Below, in pieces: positions 38,700 through 49,427 of a DNA stretch of 64,000 nt. Source of the stretch: Nocardia niwae NBRC 108934 = DSM 45340 (GTDB taxonomy: Bacteria > Actinomycetota > Actinomycetes > Mycobacteriales > Mycobacteriaceae). The position numbers and the translations under genes were made by a program. The notes below the pieces were generated by a model that worked only from the letters and a program-made list of their open reading frames with translations, made no database searches and was not told the DNA's origin. Each line of letters begins with the position of its first letter. Position 1 is the stretch's first letter. The DNA lies in contig NZ_BDCK01000017.1 of assembly GCF_001613465.1 (NCBI RefSeq), positions 62,001-126,000 on the forward strand. The letters are read 5' to 3'.

Positions 38700-39506
38700 T
38701 CACGCGCGGTTGCCGCCGATGCTGAAACGGGCGCCGGTGGAGTCGGTGACCGCGGACATGCGGCCGTAGGGGGTGTTCTCGGGTGGGGAGAGCACCTTCC
38801 CGCCGAGTTCGACGAGCCGCCCGACCGTCTTGTCCACGTCGTCGGCGCCGAAATAGACGATCCAGCCCCCGGGTGCGCCTTCGGGCAGGAAGGCCGAGGC
38901 GTCCATGACGCCGCCCAGCATCGGGCTCTCGGCGTGGATCGTGGAGTAGCGGAATCCGGGGGCATCGGAGATGGTGAAGACGTCCGACCAGCCGAACACC
39001 TCCCGGTAGAACGTCAGCGAGGCGTCGTAGGCGCGGGTGTGCAGCTCGAACCAGGACGGCGCGCCCGCGTGCTCGCCCCACTGGCCGCCGGAGACCAGGC
39101 CCATGGTCTCGAATCCGGGAAACGTTCCGGCTTGCCAGAGGCCGACGCCCGCACCGCCCACGTCGCCCAGCACGGCCATCGTGCCCAGTTCGCCGACCGC
39201 CATCGGGGGCACGACCAGCGACGCCCCCGCCGCGGTCGCCGCGTCGGCGGTGGCCTGCGCGTCGGGACTGGACAGATACACCGTCCACTGTTCCGGGCTG
39301 TCGGTGTCGCCGGGCATCCTGGCCATGGCGCCCGCCACCGCGCGCCCGCCCTTGCGGAAGGTGACGTATCCGCCGAACTCCTCGCCCGCGCTCTCGGCGC
39401 TCCAGTCGAACAGCTCGCGGTAGAACGCGATACTCCGATCGAGATCGGAGCTGTACAGATCGACCCAGCAGGGATCGCCGGGCTTCATGCGGTTCGTTTC
39501 GGTCAT
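38700..39506 (-). CDS. VOC-superfamily protein with two glyoxalase-like domains
   Basis: A 268-aa protein made of two vicinal-oxygen-chelate domains. Domain 1 (about 10-130) begins CWVDLYSSDLDRSIAFYRELFDW and domain 2 (about 145-265) repeats the pattern with WFELHTRAYDASLTFYREVFGW, ending FSIGG. Such proteins include hydroxylases, isomerases and resistance proteins, and the substrate cannot be told from sequence. The second ATG (MKPGDPC) at residue 7 is an alternative start. It converges on the low-GC gene pair. Confidence 0.82.
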   Translation of the reverse strand: MTETNRMKPGDPCWVDLYSSDLDRSIAFYRELFDWSAESAGEEFGGYVTFRKGGRAVAGAMARMPGDTDSPEQWTVYLSSPDAQATADAATAAGASLVVPPMAVGELGTMAVLGDVGGAGVGLWQAGTFPGFETMGLVSGGQWGEHAGAPSWFELHTRAYDASLTFYREVFGWSDVFTISDAPGFRYSTIHAESPMLGGVMDASAFLPEGAPGGWIVYFGADDVDKTVGRLVELGGKVLSPPENTPYGRMSAVTDSTGARFSIGGNRA

Positions 39507-39928
39507 CTCGCTGGTCTCCTGGCCTGGGGTGAACTCGTGTCACCTCTACAGACGTCAGCCGCCCGCGGAACTCATCGGCCCCGGCGCGACAAGTTCGAGC
39601 GACGGATGACCTCAGGCCTACCAGCATCGCAATCATCCGAGCCACCGGTTGGCGACTACGCGCCACCTCACCCCGACCACGTCTTTCGAGCGAAGCGAGA
39701 CCGAGCATGTGCCGTTCGCGGCCCGCGAGCCATACAGGGGCCGCGAACACGCCGCGCCGCAGGCGCGGCCGAACAAATACGACAGAGAGTAGGACCCGTT
39801 CGGCTCGCCGCATCGCCACGGGTTTACGATTCGAAGAGCGCAAGCGAACTGTCGTCTATCCCGACATCGGGACGGATGCGATCAGCGGAGCCTGCGGAGC
39901 GACCTAAAGGCACCTTTCAGGAGGATCA
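39507..39928. other. 422-bp region between the VOC gene and ctaD
   Basis: No gene. It contains the ctaD promoter, a hairpin (GTTCGCGGCC at 39714-39723 with GGCCGCGAAC at 39739-39748), an adjacent GAGCGAAGCGAGAC segment of repeat character, and the inverted second copy of the 21-bp repeat at 39755-39775. Confidence 0.5.
39755..39775 (-). repeat. 21-bp dispersed repeat, copy 2 (inverted)
   Basis: Exact reverse complement of 7177-7197. Intergenic, next to a 10-bp-stem hairpin at 39714-39748. Probably a member of a genome-wide short repeat of this genus. Confidence 0.5.
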
Positions 39929-41671
39929 GTGACTGCCGTAGAGCCCCAGCCAGTCCCTCAGTTGGAAGCGACTCGGCCTTATCCGGCTCGGACCGGGCCG
40001 AAGGGCTCGTTCATCTACAAGATGGTCACCACCACGGACCCCAAGGTCCTGGGTGTCATGTACCTGACCACGTCGATGGGCTTCTTCCTCATCGGTGGCC
40101 TGATGGCCCTGCTGATGCGCGGCGAGCTGGCGCGACCCGGCCTGCAGTTCCTCTCGACCGAGCAGTTCAACCAGCTGTTCACCATGCACGGCACGATCAT
40201 GCTGCTGTTCTACGCGACCGCGATCGTGTTCGGCTTCGCCAACATCATCCTTCCGCTGCAGATCGGCGCTCCCGACGTCGCCTTCCCGCGCCTGAACGCC
40301 TTCAGCTACTGGCTGTACGCGTTCGGCGCCAGCATGGCGACCGCGGGCTTCATCACCCCGGGCGGCGCCGCGGACTTCGGCTGGACGGCGTACGTGCCGC
40401 TCACCGACATCCTGCACTCGCCCGGTGTCGGCACCGACCTGTGGATCCTGGGCCTGGCGGTGTCCGGTCTGGGCACCATCCTCGGTGGCGTGAACATGCT
40501 GACCACCGTGGTCTGCCTGCGCGCTCCGGGTATGACCATGTTCCGGATGCCGATCTTCACCTGGAACATCGCCGTCACCAGCGTCCTGGTGCTGCTCGCC
40601 TTCCCGCTGCTGACCGCCGCGCTGTTCGGCCTGGCCTACGACCGCCACCTGGGTGGCCACATCTACGACCCGGCGACCGGCGGCATCCTGCTCTACCAGC
40701 ACCTGTTCTGGTTCTTCGGCCACCCCGAGGTGTACATCATCGCGCTGCCGTTCTTCGGCATCGTCTCGGAGATCTTCCCGGTCTTCTCGCGTAAGCCGAT
40801 CTTCGGTTACACCACGCTGGTCTACGCCACCCTGGGTATCGCCGCGCTGTCCATCGCGGTGTGGGCGCACCACATGTACGCCACCGGCGCGGTGCTGCTG
40901 CCGTACTTCTCGTTCATGACCTTCCTCATCGCGGTCCCGACCGGTGTGAAGTTCTTCAACTGGATCGGCACCATGTGGCGTGGTCAGCTGACCTTCGAGT
41001 CGCCGATGCTGTTCTCCATCGGCTTCATCGTCACCTTCCTCTTCGGTGGTCTGTCCGGCGTCATCCTGGCCAGCCCGCCGCTGGACTTCCACGTCACCGA
41101 CTCGTACTTCGTCGTGGCGCACTTCCACTACGTGCTCTTCGGCACCATCGTGTTCGCCACCTACGCGGGCATCTACTTCTGGTTCCCGAAGATGACCGGA
41201 CGGATGCTGGACGAGCGCCTGGCGAAGTGGCACTTCTGGACGACCTTCATCGGCTTCCACACCACCTTCCTGGTGCAGCACTGGCTGGGCGCCGAGGGCA
41301 TGCCGCGCCGCTACGCCGACTACCTGCCCAGCGACGGCTTCACCACGCTGAACACCATCTCCACGATCGGCGCCTTCGTGCTCGGCGCGTCGATGCTGCC
41401 GTTCCTGTGGAACGTCTTCAAGAGCTACCGCTACGGCGAGGTGGTCACCGTGGACGACCCGTGGGGCTACGGCAACTCGCTGGAGTGGGCCACCACCTGC
41501 CCGCCGCCGCGGCACAACTTCTACGAGCTGCCGCGCATCCGCTCCGAGCGTCCCGCGTTCGAGCTGCACTACCCGCACATGGTCGAGCGCATGCGCGCCG
41601 AGGCGCATGTGGGCTGGGGCTCGGGTAAGCACGCCACGGAGCTGCACGAGCCGAACGCCCTGGCGAAGTAG
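39929..41671 (+). CDS. ctaD: Cytochrome c oxidase subunit I (aa3 type)
   Basis: 580-aa catalytic subunit of the terminal oxidase, with heme a, heme a3 and CuB in twelve transmembrane helices. Ligand motifs are seen in [15 protein letters not shown] (heme a His), [18 protein letters not shown] (CuB His and the cross-linked Tyr), [10 protein letters not shown] (CuB His pair) and [11 protein letters not shown] (heme a3 and heme a His). The GTG start at 39929 has an AGGAGG site 5 bases upstream. Codon bias is strong and GC-rich, as expected for high expression. A long hairpin follows. Confidence 0.97.
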   Translation: MTAVEPQPVPQLEATRPYPARTGPKGSFIYKMVTTTDPKVLGVMYLTTSMGFFLIGGLMALLMRGELARPGLQFLSTEQFNQLFTMHGTIMLLFYATAIVFGFANIILPLQIGAPDVAFPRLNAFSYWLYAFGASMATAGFITPGGAADFGWTAYVPLTDILHSPGVGTDLWILGLAVSGLGTILGGVNMLTTVVCLRAPGMTMFRMPIFTWNIAVTSVLVLLAFPLLTAALFGLAYDRHLGGHIYDPATGGILLYQHLFWFFGHPEVYIIALPFFGIVSEIFPVFSRKPIFGYTTLVYATLGIAALSIAVWAHHMYATGAVLLPYFSFMTFLIAVPTGVKFFNWIGTMWRGQLTFESPMLFSIGFIVTFLFGGLSGVILASPPLDFHVTDSYFVVAHFHYVLFGTIVFATYAGIYFWFPKMTGRMLDERLAKWHFWTTFIGFHTTFLVQHWLGAEGMPRRYADYLPSDGFTTLNTISTIGAFVLGASMLPFLWNVFKSYRYGEVVTVDDPWGYGNSLEWATTCPPPRHNFYELPRIRSERPAFELHYPHMVERMRAEAHVGWGSGKHATELHEPNALAK

Positions 41672-41719
41672 GGCGCCTTCGCACCGGGGCCGGGCGTATG
41701 ACGTCCGGCCGCGCCGTAG

Positions 41720-43084
<1,365 letters not shown>

Positions 43085-43153
43085 TCGTCCGGCCCGGTTT
43101 CGTTCGGCCTCGGTAGGCTCGCTGCTGTTGATCTTTCGGCGATCGGAGGACGG

Positions 43154-43576
43154 GTGCGGAAGGCCCTGCTTGTGCTGCTGGCCGGATCGGTGGTGGCGGG
43201 GTGCGGCAGCTCGCCGGACGGCACGACGACCGAGTCCGCGGATCCCGTTGTGCGCGTGAGCGAAACGGGCGACGGGCAGCAGCGGCGACTGCGGGTCGGG
43301 CAGCGGCTGGTGGTCGCGCTGCCGTCGAATCCGTCCACGGGCTACTCCTGGAGCATCGCGATGGTGGACGCGACTGTGGCGAAGCAGGACCGCGAGGCGG
43401 ATTTCGAACCCGATCCGGCCGTCCCTGTCGCGCCGGGCGCGGGAGGTACGGCGGTGTGGAGTTTCGTCGGCGCGGCCGCGGGCCGGACGCCGCTGACGAT
43501 GGAGTACCGGCGTCCGTGGGAACAGGGCCTCGAACCGGCCAGGACGTTTTCGTTGACGATCGAGGTGGAGCGATGA
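43154..43576 (+). CDS. Chagasin-type (I42) protease inhibitor lipoprotein
   Basis: A 140-aa exported protein. The signal peptide LLVLLAGSVVAGC has a lipobox with Cys at about residue 17. The mature domain has all three loops of the chagasin family that insert into papain-like proteases: NPSTGYSW, GAGGTAVWSF and RRPWEQG. GTG 43154 follows GGAGGA. It overlaps the next gene by 4 bases (ATGA). In bacteria the family may protect against host or competitor cysteine proteases; the target is unknown. Confidence 0.88.
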   Translation: MRKALLVLLAGSVVAGCGSSPDGTTTESADPVVRVSETGDGQQRRLRVGQRLVVALPSNPSTGYSWSIAMVDATVAKQDREADFEPDPAVPVAPGAGGTAVWSFVGAAAGRTPLTMEYRRPWEQGLEPARTFSLTIEVER

Positions 43577-44376
43577 CGAGCATTCCGGAATGCGGCGCCG
43601 AAGTCCGGGATGACGGCGAGAATCTTCCGGCGGCAACGATTTCGGACGTCGAAGGATTCCGGTCCCGGCACGCGGAGCTGTCCGGTGGCTACGGTGCGGG
43701 CGATCCGGACGATCCGGCCATGGTGCAGGCGATGCAGATGGTCCTGCATCTGCCCAAGACCGATCCGCCGCCGCGCAGTGCGCTGCTGGCCGCCGCCGCG
43801 TCGGCCGCGGTGGCGCTGTGCCTGGACGAGCGAGTCGGGCCGGGCGGCGAGTGGGAGGAACGCTATCTCGGGTGGAAGCGTTCACGAATCCGCAAGGTGG
43901 CCCGCCGGGCTCGCGGCGCTCAATGGCGTGCGACGTGCGGTGTGCCGGGCGTCACCGTCGAGATCGACGGCGCGCAGGCGCGGGCGCTGGTCCCAGGGCC
44001 GGTGGGCGAGGTCGATCCGCGGATCAGGCGGCTGCAGATCGGCGGCACCGATCTCGAGCACGACGATCCCGGTCCGCCCGATCCGCACCTGCCGGTGCTC
44101 TGGGTGAACGCCACGCTCGGCATGACGCTGGGCAAGACCGCCGCGCAGGTAGGCCACGCGAGCATGCTGCTGGCCGGTGCGCTGCCGTGGGAGCACGCGC
44201 TGCGCTGGGCGGAACTCGGCTTCCACTGCGCGGTGCGCGAGGCCGATCCGCTGCGGTGGGCGGCGCTGGCCGAGCAGGTGGCCGGGGGCGGAGCCGTCGC
44301 CGTGCGCGACGCGGGATTCACCGAGGTGGCCCCGGGCTCGATGACGGTGATAGCGGTGCCCGCGCGAGCCTGGTGA
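43573..44376 (+). CDS. PTH2-family peptidyl-tRNA hydrolase-like protein
   Basis: A 267-aa protein whose C-terminal half (about 165-267) matches the archaeal/eukaryotic PTH2 fold: NATLGMTLGKTAAQVGHASMLL carries the conserved basic G-K and AQ-G-H motif, and VRDAGFTEVAPGSMTVIAV is the conserved C-terminal strand. The N-terminal half is specific to actinobacteria and of unknown role. It is not the essential bacterial Pth. Translation is coupled to the chagasin-like gene by an ATGA overlap. The substrate could be a tRNA or another ester; this is family inference. Confidence 0.8.
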   Translation: MTSIPECGAEVRDDGENLPAATISDVEGFRSRHAELSGGYGAGDPDDPAMVQAMQMVLHLPKTDPPPRSALLAAAASAAVALCLDERVGPGGEWEERYLGWKRSRIRKVARRARGAQWRATCGVPGVTVEIDGAQARALVPGPVGEVDPRIRRLQIGGTDLEHDDPGPPDPHLPVLWVNATLGMTLGKTAAQVGHASMLLAGALPWEHALRWAELGFHCAVREADPLRWAALAEQVAGGGAVAVRDAGFTEVAPGSMTVIAVPARAW

Positions 44377-44502
44377 ACCGTCGCGCGGGCGTGTCGGAGG
44401 GGCGCCCGGGACGGCCGTGAGGGCGGTGTTCCGGCATAGATCCGACCGACCGGCTCGGTTTTCCCTCCCCGCGTTGGCAAGTGCCCCCACAGGTGGGCCA
44501 AG

Positions 44503-45336
44503 ATGGAGCGCGTGCCGCAACCGGATCCCGATCTGCTCATCGATTTCACCGACGTCACCGTCCGCCGCTCCGGCCATACCCTGGTCGGCCCGGTCACCTG
44601 GCAGGTCGAGCTCGACGAACGCTGGGTGGTCCTCGGGCCCAACGGCGCGGGCAAGACCTCGCTGCTGCGGATGGCCGCCGCCGAGTTGCACCCGACCGCG
44701 GGCATCGCCCATCTGCTGGGGGAGCGGGTCGGCAAGGTGGACATCAGCGAGTTGCGTCCGCGCATCGGCCTGTCGTCGGCCGCGGTGGCCAGCCGGGTGC
44801 CGATCGACGAGAAGGTCAGCGATCTGGTGATCTCCGCGGGTTACGCGGTGCTCGGCCGCTGGCGGGAGCGCTACGACGACGTCGACACCGACCGCGCCAT
44901 CGACATGCTGGAAAGCCTGGGTGCCGAGCATCTCTCGGACCGCACCTACGGCACCCTGTCGGAGGGCGAGCGCAAGCGGGTGCTCATCGCCCGCGCGCTG
45001 ATGACCGACCCCGAGCTGCTGCTGCTCGACGAGCCGGCCGCGGGCTTGGACCTGGGCGGCCGCGAGGAACTGGTCGAGCGGCTCGGCGATCTCGCCGCCG
45101 ACCCGGACGCGCCCGCGATCGTGCTGGTCACCCATCACGTCGAGGAGATTCCGCCCGGATTCACCCACGGTCTGCTGCTCAACGAGGGGGAAGTGGTGGC
45201 GCAGGGACTGCTCTCCGACGTGCTCACGTCGGAGAACCTCAGCGACGCCTTCCGCCAATCCATCGCGCTGGATCGAGTCGACGGCCGCTACTTCGCGCGG
45301 CGATCGCGGCGCGCGGGCAGGCACCGCACCCGCTGA
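44503..45336 (+). CDS. ABC transporter ATP-binding protein
   Basis: A 277-aa single ABC domain with Walker [10 protein letters not shown] near residue 45, signature LSEGERKRVLIARAL, Walker B LLLLDEPAAGLD and the H-loop LVTHHVEEIPPGFTH. The last segment is typical of the ModF/YlmA-like cytosolic subgroup, which lacks a cognate permease gene; none is present here. By gene order it corresponds to M. tuberculosis Rv3041c. The role is unknown. The Nudix gene begins 47 bp downstream. Confidence 0.85.
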   Translation: MERVPQPDPDLLIDFTDVTVRRSGHTLVGPVTWQVELDERWVVLGPNGAGKTSLLRMAAAELHPTAGIAHLLGERVGKVDISELRPRIGLSSAAVASRVPIDEKVSDLVISAGYAVLGRWRERYDDVDTDRAIDMLESLGAEHLSDRTYGTLSEGERKRVLIARALMTDPELLLLDEPAAGLDLGGREELVERLGDLAADPDAPAIVLVTHHVEEIPPGFTHGLLLNEGEVVAQGLLSDVLTSENLSDAFRQSIALDRVDGRYFARRSRRAGRHRTR

Positions 45337-45383
45337 TCCACGCGGCGTGCCCTCGCTCACCAAGCGCGCGTTAGGGTGCAGGA

Positions 45384-46223
45384 GTGAGTGAGACAGATGT
45401 GCAGGCAGACTCTCGGCAACCGGCGCCGCCCCTGAAGGACGCGTCGACGGTGATGCTGGTGCGCGACGGCGCCGACGGGCCGGAGATCTTCCTGCAACGC
45501 CGGGTGGGGGCCATGGCGTTCGCCGCGGGCATGACGGTGTTCCCCGGCGGCGGCGTCGATCCGTCCGACGGCACCGCCGACATCGCCTGGGCCGGTCCCG
45601 AGCCCGCCTGGTGGGCGCAGCGGTTCGCGACCACCGAGACCAGGGCCAAGGCGCTGGTCTGCGCGGCCGTGCGCGAGACGTTCGAGGAATGCGGTGTGCT
45701 GCTGGCCGGTCCGACCGCCGACAGCGTCGTCTCCGACACCACCGGCTACCGGGACGCGCGCGGCAGGCTGGAACACCGGGAACTGACGTTGGCGTCGTTC
45801 CTCTCCGGGGAGAAGCTGGTGCTCCGCGCCGACCTGCTGCGGCCGTGGGCGAACTGGATCACCCCGGTGATCGAGCCCCGCCGTTACGACACGCGGTTCT
45901 TCGTCGCGGTGCTGCCGGAGGGGCAGCGCGCCGACGGCGCGACGTCCGAGGCGGCGGAGGTGCGCTGGAGCACCCCGGCGGAGGCGCTGGCGCGCTGGCG
46001 CTCGGGCGTCGACGTACTGCTCCCGCCGACCTGGTCGCAGCTGGTCGCGCTCGGCGAATTCCGCTCCACCGCCGACATCCTGGCCACCCAGCGCGCGATC
46101 GACCCCATCCTGCCGGTCCTGGCCGACCTGGATGGCCGACAGATGCTGTCCTTCCCCGACAACCGCCGTTACTTCGCCGACCTGCCCGACGCCGGGCGAC
46201 TCAGGGGGTCCGTGCGCCCGTGA
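45384..46223 (+). CDS. Nudix hydrolase (NUDT19/7-like)
   Basis: A 279-aa pyrophosphohydrolase. The Nudix box is split by an insertion: FPGGGVDPSDG near residue 55 is separated by ~40 residues from AAVRETFEECGVLL, which supplies the REx2EE metal-binding core. This split box is typical of the CoA/acyl-CoA-type Nudix proteins. The GTG start has TAGGGT six bases upstream and lies in a GGAG context; both leaderless and RBS-led initiation are possible. It corresponds by position to Rv3040c. Confidence 0.85.
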   Translation: MSETDVQADSRQPAPPLKDASTVMLVRDGADGPEIFLQRRVGAMAFAAGMTVFPGGGVDPSDGTADIAWAGPEPAWWAQRFATTETRAKALVCAAVRETFEECGVLLAGPTADSVVSDTTGYRDARGRLEHRELTLASFLSGEKLVLRADLLRPWANWITPVIEPRRYDTRFFVAVLPEGQRADGATSEAAEVRWSTPAEALARWRSGVDVLLPPTWSQLVALGEFRSTADILATQRAIDPILPVLADLDGRQMLSFPDNRRYFADLPDAGRLRGSVRP

Positions 46224-46334
46224 GCGCGGGCGGCGCACTGAGCGACAGAGCTCCGGCAGACGAACCGCGATGAGTTTCGCGGTGGTTGATCGTCTATACC
46301 CACACACCCGATCAACTGCCCCGAGGAGAACATC

Positions 46335-46913
46335 ATGGCCGCCACTTACACCTTCGACGTCTTTTCCAGCCTCGACGGCTACGGCGGGGTGAGCGGCGGC
46401 GATTGGGGCGGCTACTGGGGCAAGCAAGGTCCCGAACTGCTCGATCACCGCTTCGCCTTGTACGAGACCGGGCAGCGGATGGTCTTCGGTGCCAACACTT
46501 ATCGGGCGTTCGCGCAGATACTGGCCGAGGGCGCCGAGGAGTCGGTGCGTGATCCCTGGGTCACCCGGATGCGGAACCTGCCGGCGACGGTGGTGTCGAC
46601 CACCCTGAACGGACCGCTCGACTGGCCGGACGCGACCGTCGTGAGCGGTGACGCCGTCGACGTCGTCGCCCGGCTCAAAGCGGAGTCCGAGGTGCCGTTG
46701 CGCTCGCACGGCAGCCTGTCGATGAACCGGGCGCTGATGGCTGCCGGTCTGGTCGACCGCGTCCAGGTGACGATCTTCCCGGTGATCACCGGCCGGACCG
46801 GTGACGCCCCGATCTTCCGTGGTGCGGCCGACTTCGACCTCGAGCTGATCGAGAGCCGGACGCTCGACGGCAACATCCAAGAACTCACCTACCGGCCCAC
46901 CCTGCATGTCTGA
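46335..46913 (+). CDS. Dihydrofolate reductase-like (RibD C-terminal domain) protein
   Basis: A 192-aa single-domain reductase of the RibD_C/DHFR fold. It starts YTFDVFSSLDGYGGV, has MVFGANTYRAFAQ near residue 50 and LRSHGSLSMNRALMAAGLVDRVQVTIFPVITG near residues 130-160, the NADPH-binding and core strands of the family. It follows GAGGAGAA. Such stand-alone proteins are common in actinobacteria and have no defined substrate. It lies between the Nudix gene and a decayed LLM oxidoreductase. Confidence 0.85.
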   Translation: MAATYTFDVFSSLDGYGGVSGGDWGGYWGKQGPELLDHRFALYETGQRMVFGANTYRAFAQILAEGAEESVRDPWVTRMRNLPATVVSTTLNGPLDWPDATVVSGDAVDVVARLKAESEVPLRSHGSLSMNRALMAAGLVDRVQVTIFPVITGRTGDAPIFRGAADFDLELIESRTLDGNIQELTYRPTLHV

Positions 46914-46999
46914 GCACGCCGCAGCCGCACCCGCAGCCGGCACGGGCCTTCCTGGCGGACCGGGCCATCCATCAGTCGCCCGCTGAGGAGGAATCAGAC

Positions 47000-47281
47000 A
47001 TGACGAGACCGTCGATTCGGAATCGTTGCCCCGCTCAGGACCGACCTGCCGACGTGGCGCGATCGCGTGCGCCGCATCGCCGACAGCGGCTACTCGACGC
47101 TGCTGGTGCCCGACTTCCCGCTGACGCAACCGGCGCCCGGCCCGATGCTGGCCACCGCCGCGGCCTGGACCGACCTGCGCGTGGGCGCCTGGGTGTACGC
47201 CTCTCCGCTACACCCGGCCTGGCTGACGGCGTGGGAAGCGCACTCGCTGTCGCTACTGACCGACGGCCGCTTCGGCGGCGA
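47000..47281 (+). pseudogene. Remnant of an LLM-class (luciferase-like) oxidoreductase
   Basis: An intact AGGAGGA ribosome binding site and ATG (47000) are followed within four codons by a frameshift. From 47013, in the +1 frame, the DNA reads RFGIVAPLRTDLPTWRDRV, then RRIADSGYSTLLVPDFPL and WEAHSLSLLTDGRFGG, the first ~90 residues of an F420-type LLM oxidoreductase. The homology then stops, and the remaining two thirds are missing before echA begins. No single frame joins the start to the homologous part. It is therefore a broken and truncated gene. Confidence 0.75.
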
Positions 47282-47415
47282 GGGGCGACGCAAGGCGGCA
47301 CCCCCGGTTTCGCGAGCCGACGTCGGGAGTCGTCTTCGGTCCCGCGCCGAAGCCGGGGCTCGCGGCTGCACCTGGCATGGTTTGCGGCGCTTCGCACCCG
47401 GTAGCGTGGCGTCTC

Positions 47416-48192
47416 ATGGCCGAATTCGTGACCCTGGAGCTGCCGGAGGGTGATGTCGCGCGGGGCGTGGCCGTCCTGCGGTTCGCCCGCCCGCCGATGA
47501 ACCTGCTGAATGTGCAGCTGGTGCGCGAACTGGCGGAGGCGGCCGACGCCGTCGCCGCGGATCCGAGGGTCGCCGCGGTGGTCGTGTACGGCGACGAACG
47601 GGTGTTCTCGGCGGGAGACGACGTGGCCGAACTGTTCGGTCTCGGCAGCGAGCAGGCCGCCGCCATGGCGGCCGATCTACAGCGCGACCTGGGCTGCCTG
47701 GCCCGTATTCGGCAGCCCACCGTCGCGGCGATCAGCGGATACTGCCTGGGTGCCGGGCTGGAGCTGGCGCTGGGCGCGGACCGCCGCGTCATCGGTGACA
47801 ACGTCAAGCTGGGCCTGCCGCAGATCAAGACCGGCCTGATCCCGCTGGCGGGCATCCGGCGGCTCGCGCTGCTGATCGGGCCCGGCCCGGCCAAGGACCT
47901 CGTCTACACCGGCCGATTCGTCGGGCCGGACGAGGCGAAGGCGCTAGGTCTCGTCGACGAGGTCGTCGCGCCGGACGACGTGTACACCGCCGCGATGCGC
48001 TGGGCGGCCCAGTTCGCCGGCGGCCCCGCCCGCGCGCTGGCCGCCGCCAAAGCGGTCTTCGAAGCAGGTCCGCACGGCCTCGATCGGGCGCGCGGCGAGT
48101 GGTCGGCCCTGTTCGAAACCGAAGATCGCCTGATAGGAACAGGTTCCTATCAGGCCGACGGTCCGGGGTCGGCGGAATTCGTGGGCCGATAG
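47416..48192 (+). CDS. Enoyl-CoA hydratase/isomerase family protein
   Basis: A 258-aa crotonase-fold protein, positional equivalent of echA17 (Rv3039c). The oxyanion-hole segments are AGDDVAELFG near residue 70 and ISGYCLGAGLELALGADRRV near residue 108. The two catalytic glutamates of true hydratases appear to be replaced: LGLPQIKTGLIPLAGIRRL reads Gln where Glu144 is expected and Leu-Ala where the second Glu region lies. It may therefore catalyse another crotonase reaction. A TAGCGT hexamer 8 nt before the ATG suggests a leaderless transcript. Confidence 0.85.
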   Translation: MAEFVTLELPEGDVARGVAVLRFARPPMNLLNVQLVRELAEAADAVAADPRVAAVVVYGDERVFSAGDDVAELFGLGSEQAAAMAADLQRDLGCLARIRQPTVAAISGYCLGAGLELALGADRRVIGDNVKLGLPQIKTGLIPLAGIRRLALLIGPGPAKDLVYTGRFVGPDEAKALGLVDEVVAPDDVYTAAMRWAAQFAGGPARALAAAKAVFEAGPHGLDRARGEWSALFETEDRLIGTGSYQADGPGSAEFVGR

Positions 48193-48229
48193 CAGGCGTC
48201 AACTGCGGATTTGGGTAGGCTTGCCGACC

Positions 48230-49207
48230 ATGACGGTACGTCCCGACGACCCCGCGCCGAACCCGCACGCCACCGAGGCAGAGGTCGAAGCAGCGCTCAA
48301 GGATACGAAGCTGGCCCAGGTGCTCTACCACGACTGGGAAGCCGAGACCTACGACGACAAATGGTCCATCTCCTATGACGAGCGCTGTATCGAGTACGCG
48401 CGCGGCCGTTTCGATCTGGCCGTCGGTCCCGCGCCCCTGCCCTACGGCAAGGCGCTGGAACTGGGCTGCGGTACCGGCTTCTTCTTGCTGAACCTGATGC
48501 AGGCGGGCGTGGCGAAGTCGGGTTCGGTCACCGACCTGTCGCCGGGCATGGTGAAGGTCGCGCTGCGCAACGCGCAGAATCTTGGTCTGGACGTGGACGG
48601 CCGGGTCGCCGACGCGGAGACCATCCCCTACGAGGACGACACGTTCGATCTGGTGGTCGGCCACGCGGTGCTGCACCACATCCCCGACGTCGAGCTGGCG
48701 CTCAAGGAATGCCTGCGCGTGCTCAAGCCGGGCGGCCGCTTCGTGTTCGCCGGTGAGCCCACCACGGTCGGCAACTTCTACGCGCGCTGGCTGGGCCGGA
48801 TCACCTGGAAGGCCACCACCACGGTGACCAAGCTGCCGATGCTCAGCGACTGGCGGCGCCCGCAGGAGGAGCTGGACGAGTCCTCGCGCGCGGCCGCCCT
48901 GGAAGCGGTCGTCGACCTGCACACCTTCGATCCGCGCGCCCTGGAGGCGATGGCCCGCTCGGCGGGCGCCGTCGAGGTGGCGGCCAAGACCGAGGAGTTC
49001 GCCGCAGCGCTGTGGGGCTGGCCCGTGCGCACGTTCGAGGCCGCGGTGCCCGCCGAGAAACTCACCTGGCGTTACCGGATGGCCATGTACCGCGCTTGGC
49101 TGGGGCTGAGCTGGGTGGACGAGAACGTCATGCGCCGCGTGGTACCGCGCCAGTTCTTCTACAACGCCATGATCACCGGCGTGAAGCCCAGCTCCGCCGG
49201 AAAGTAG
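48230..49207 (+). CDS. Class I SAM-dependent methyltransferase
   Basis: A 325-aa methyltransferase, corresponding by position to Rv3038c. Motif I is ALELGCGTGFFLLNL near residue 80, followed by the DLSPGMVKVA acidic region, IPYEDDTFDLVVGHAVLHHIPD (motif II/post II) and CLRVLKPGGRFVF (motif III). The N-terminus has the segment YHDWEAETYDDKWSISYDERC, typical of this subgroup. TAGGCT lies 8 nt before the ATG, so the mRNA may be leaderless. The substrate is unknown. Confidence 0.88.
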   Translation: MTVRPDDPAPNPHATEAEVEAALKDTKLAQVLYHDWEAETYDDKWSISYDERCIEYARGRFDLAVGPAPLPYGKALELGCGTGFFLLNLMQAGVAKSGSVTDLSPGMVKVALRNAQNLGLDVDGRVADAETIPYEDDTFDLVVGHAVLHHIPDVELALKECLRVLKPGGRFVFAGEPTTVGNFYARWLGRITWKATTTVTKLPMLSDWRRPQEELDESSRAAALEAVVDLHTFDPRALEAMARSAGAVEVAAKTEEFAAALWGWPVRTFEAAVPAEKLTWRYRMAMYRAWLGLSWVDENVMRRVVPRQFFYNAMITGVKPSSAGK

Positions 49208-49427
49208 TGGTTCGCGATCCCTCTCGCGACCGCATCGCCCACCGCGGCGGCACGGTCGGTGCCGCCGCCGTGGGTGGGTACGAGCCCATATCGCCGTTCC
49301 GGAATCCGGAGATGGAACGCGGCGGAAACGGTGACCGGGCGAAGGCTTGCCGGATCGCCACCGGCATGATCGCGATTGCCGGAATGGGCCGGGCCGACTC
49401 GGTGCACGAGCCTTCGGGACATCCGTA

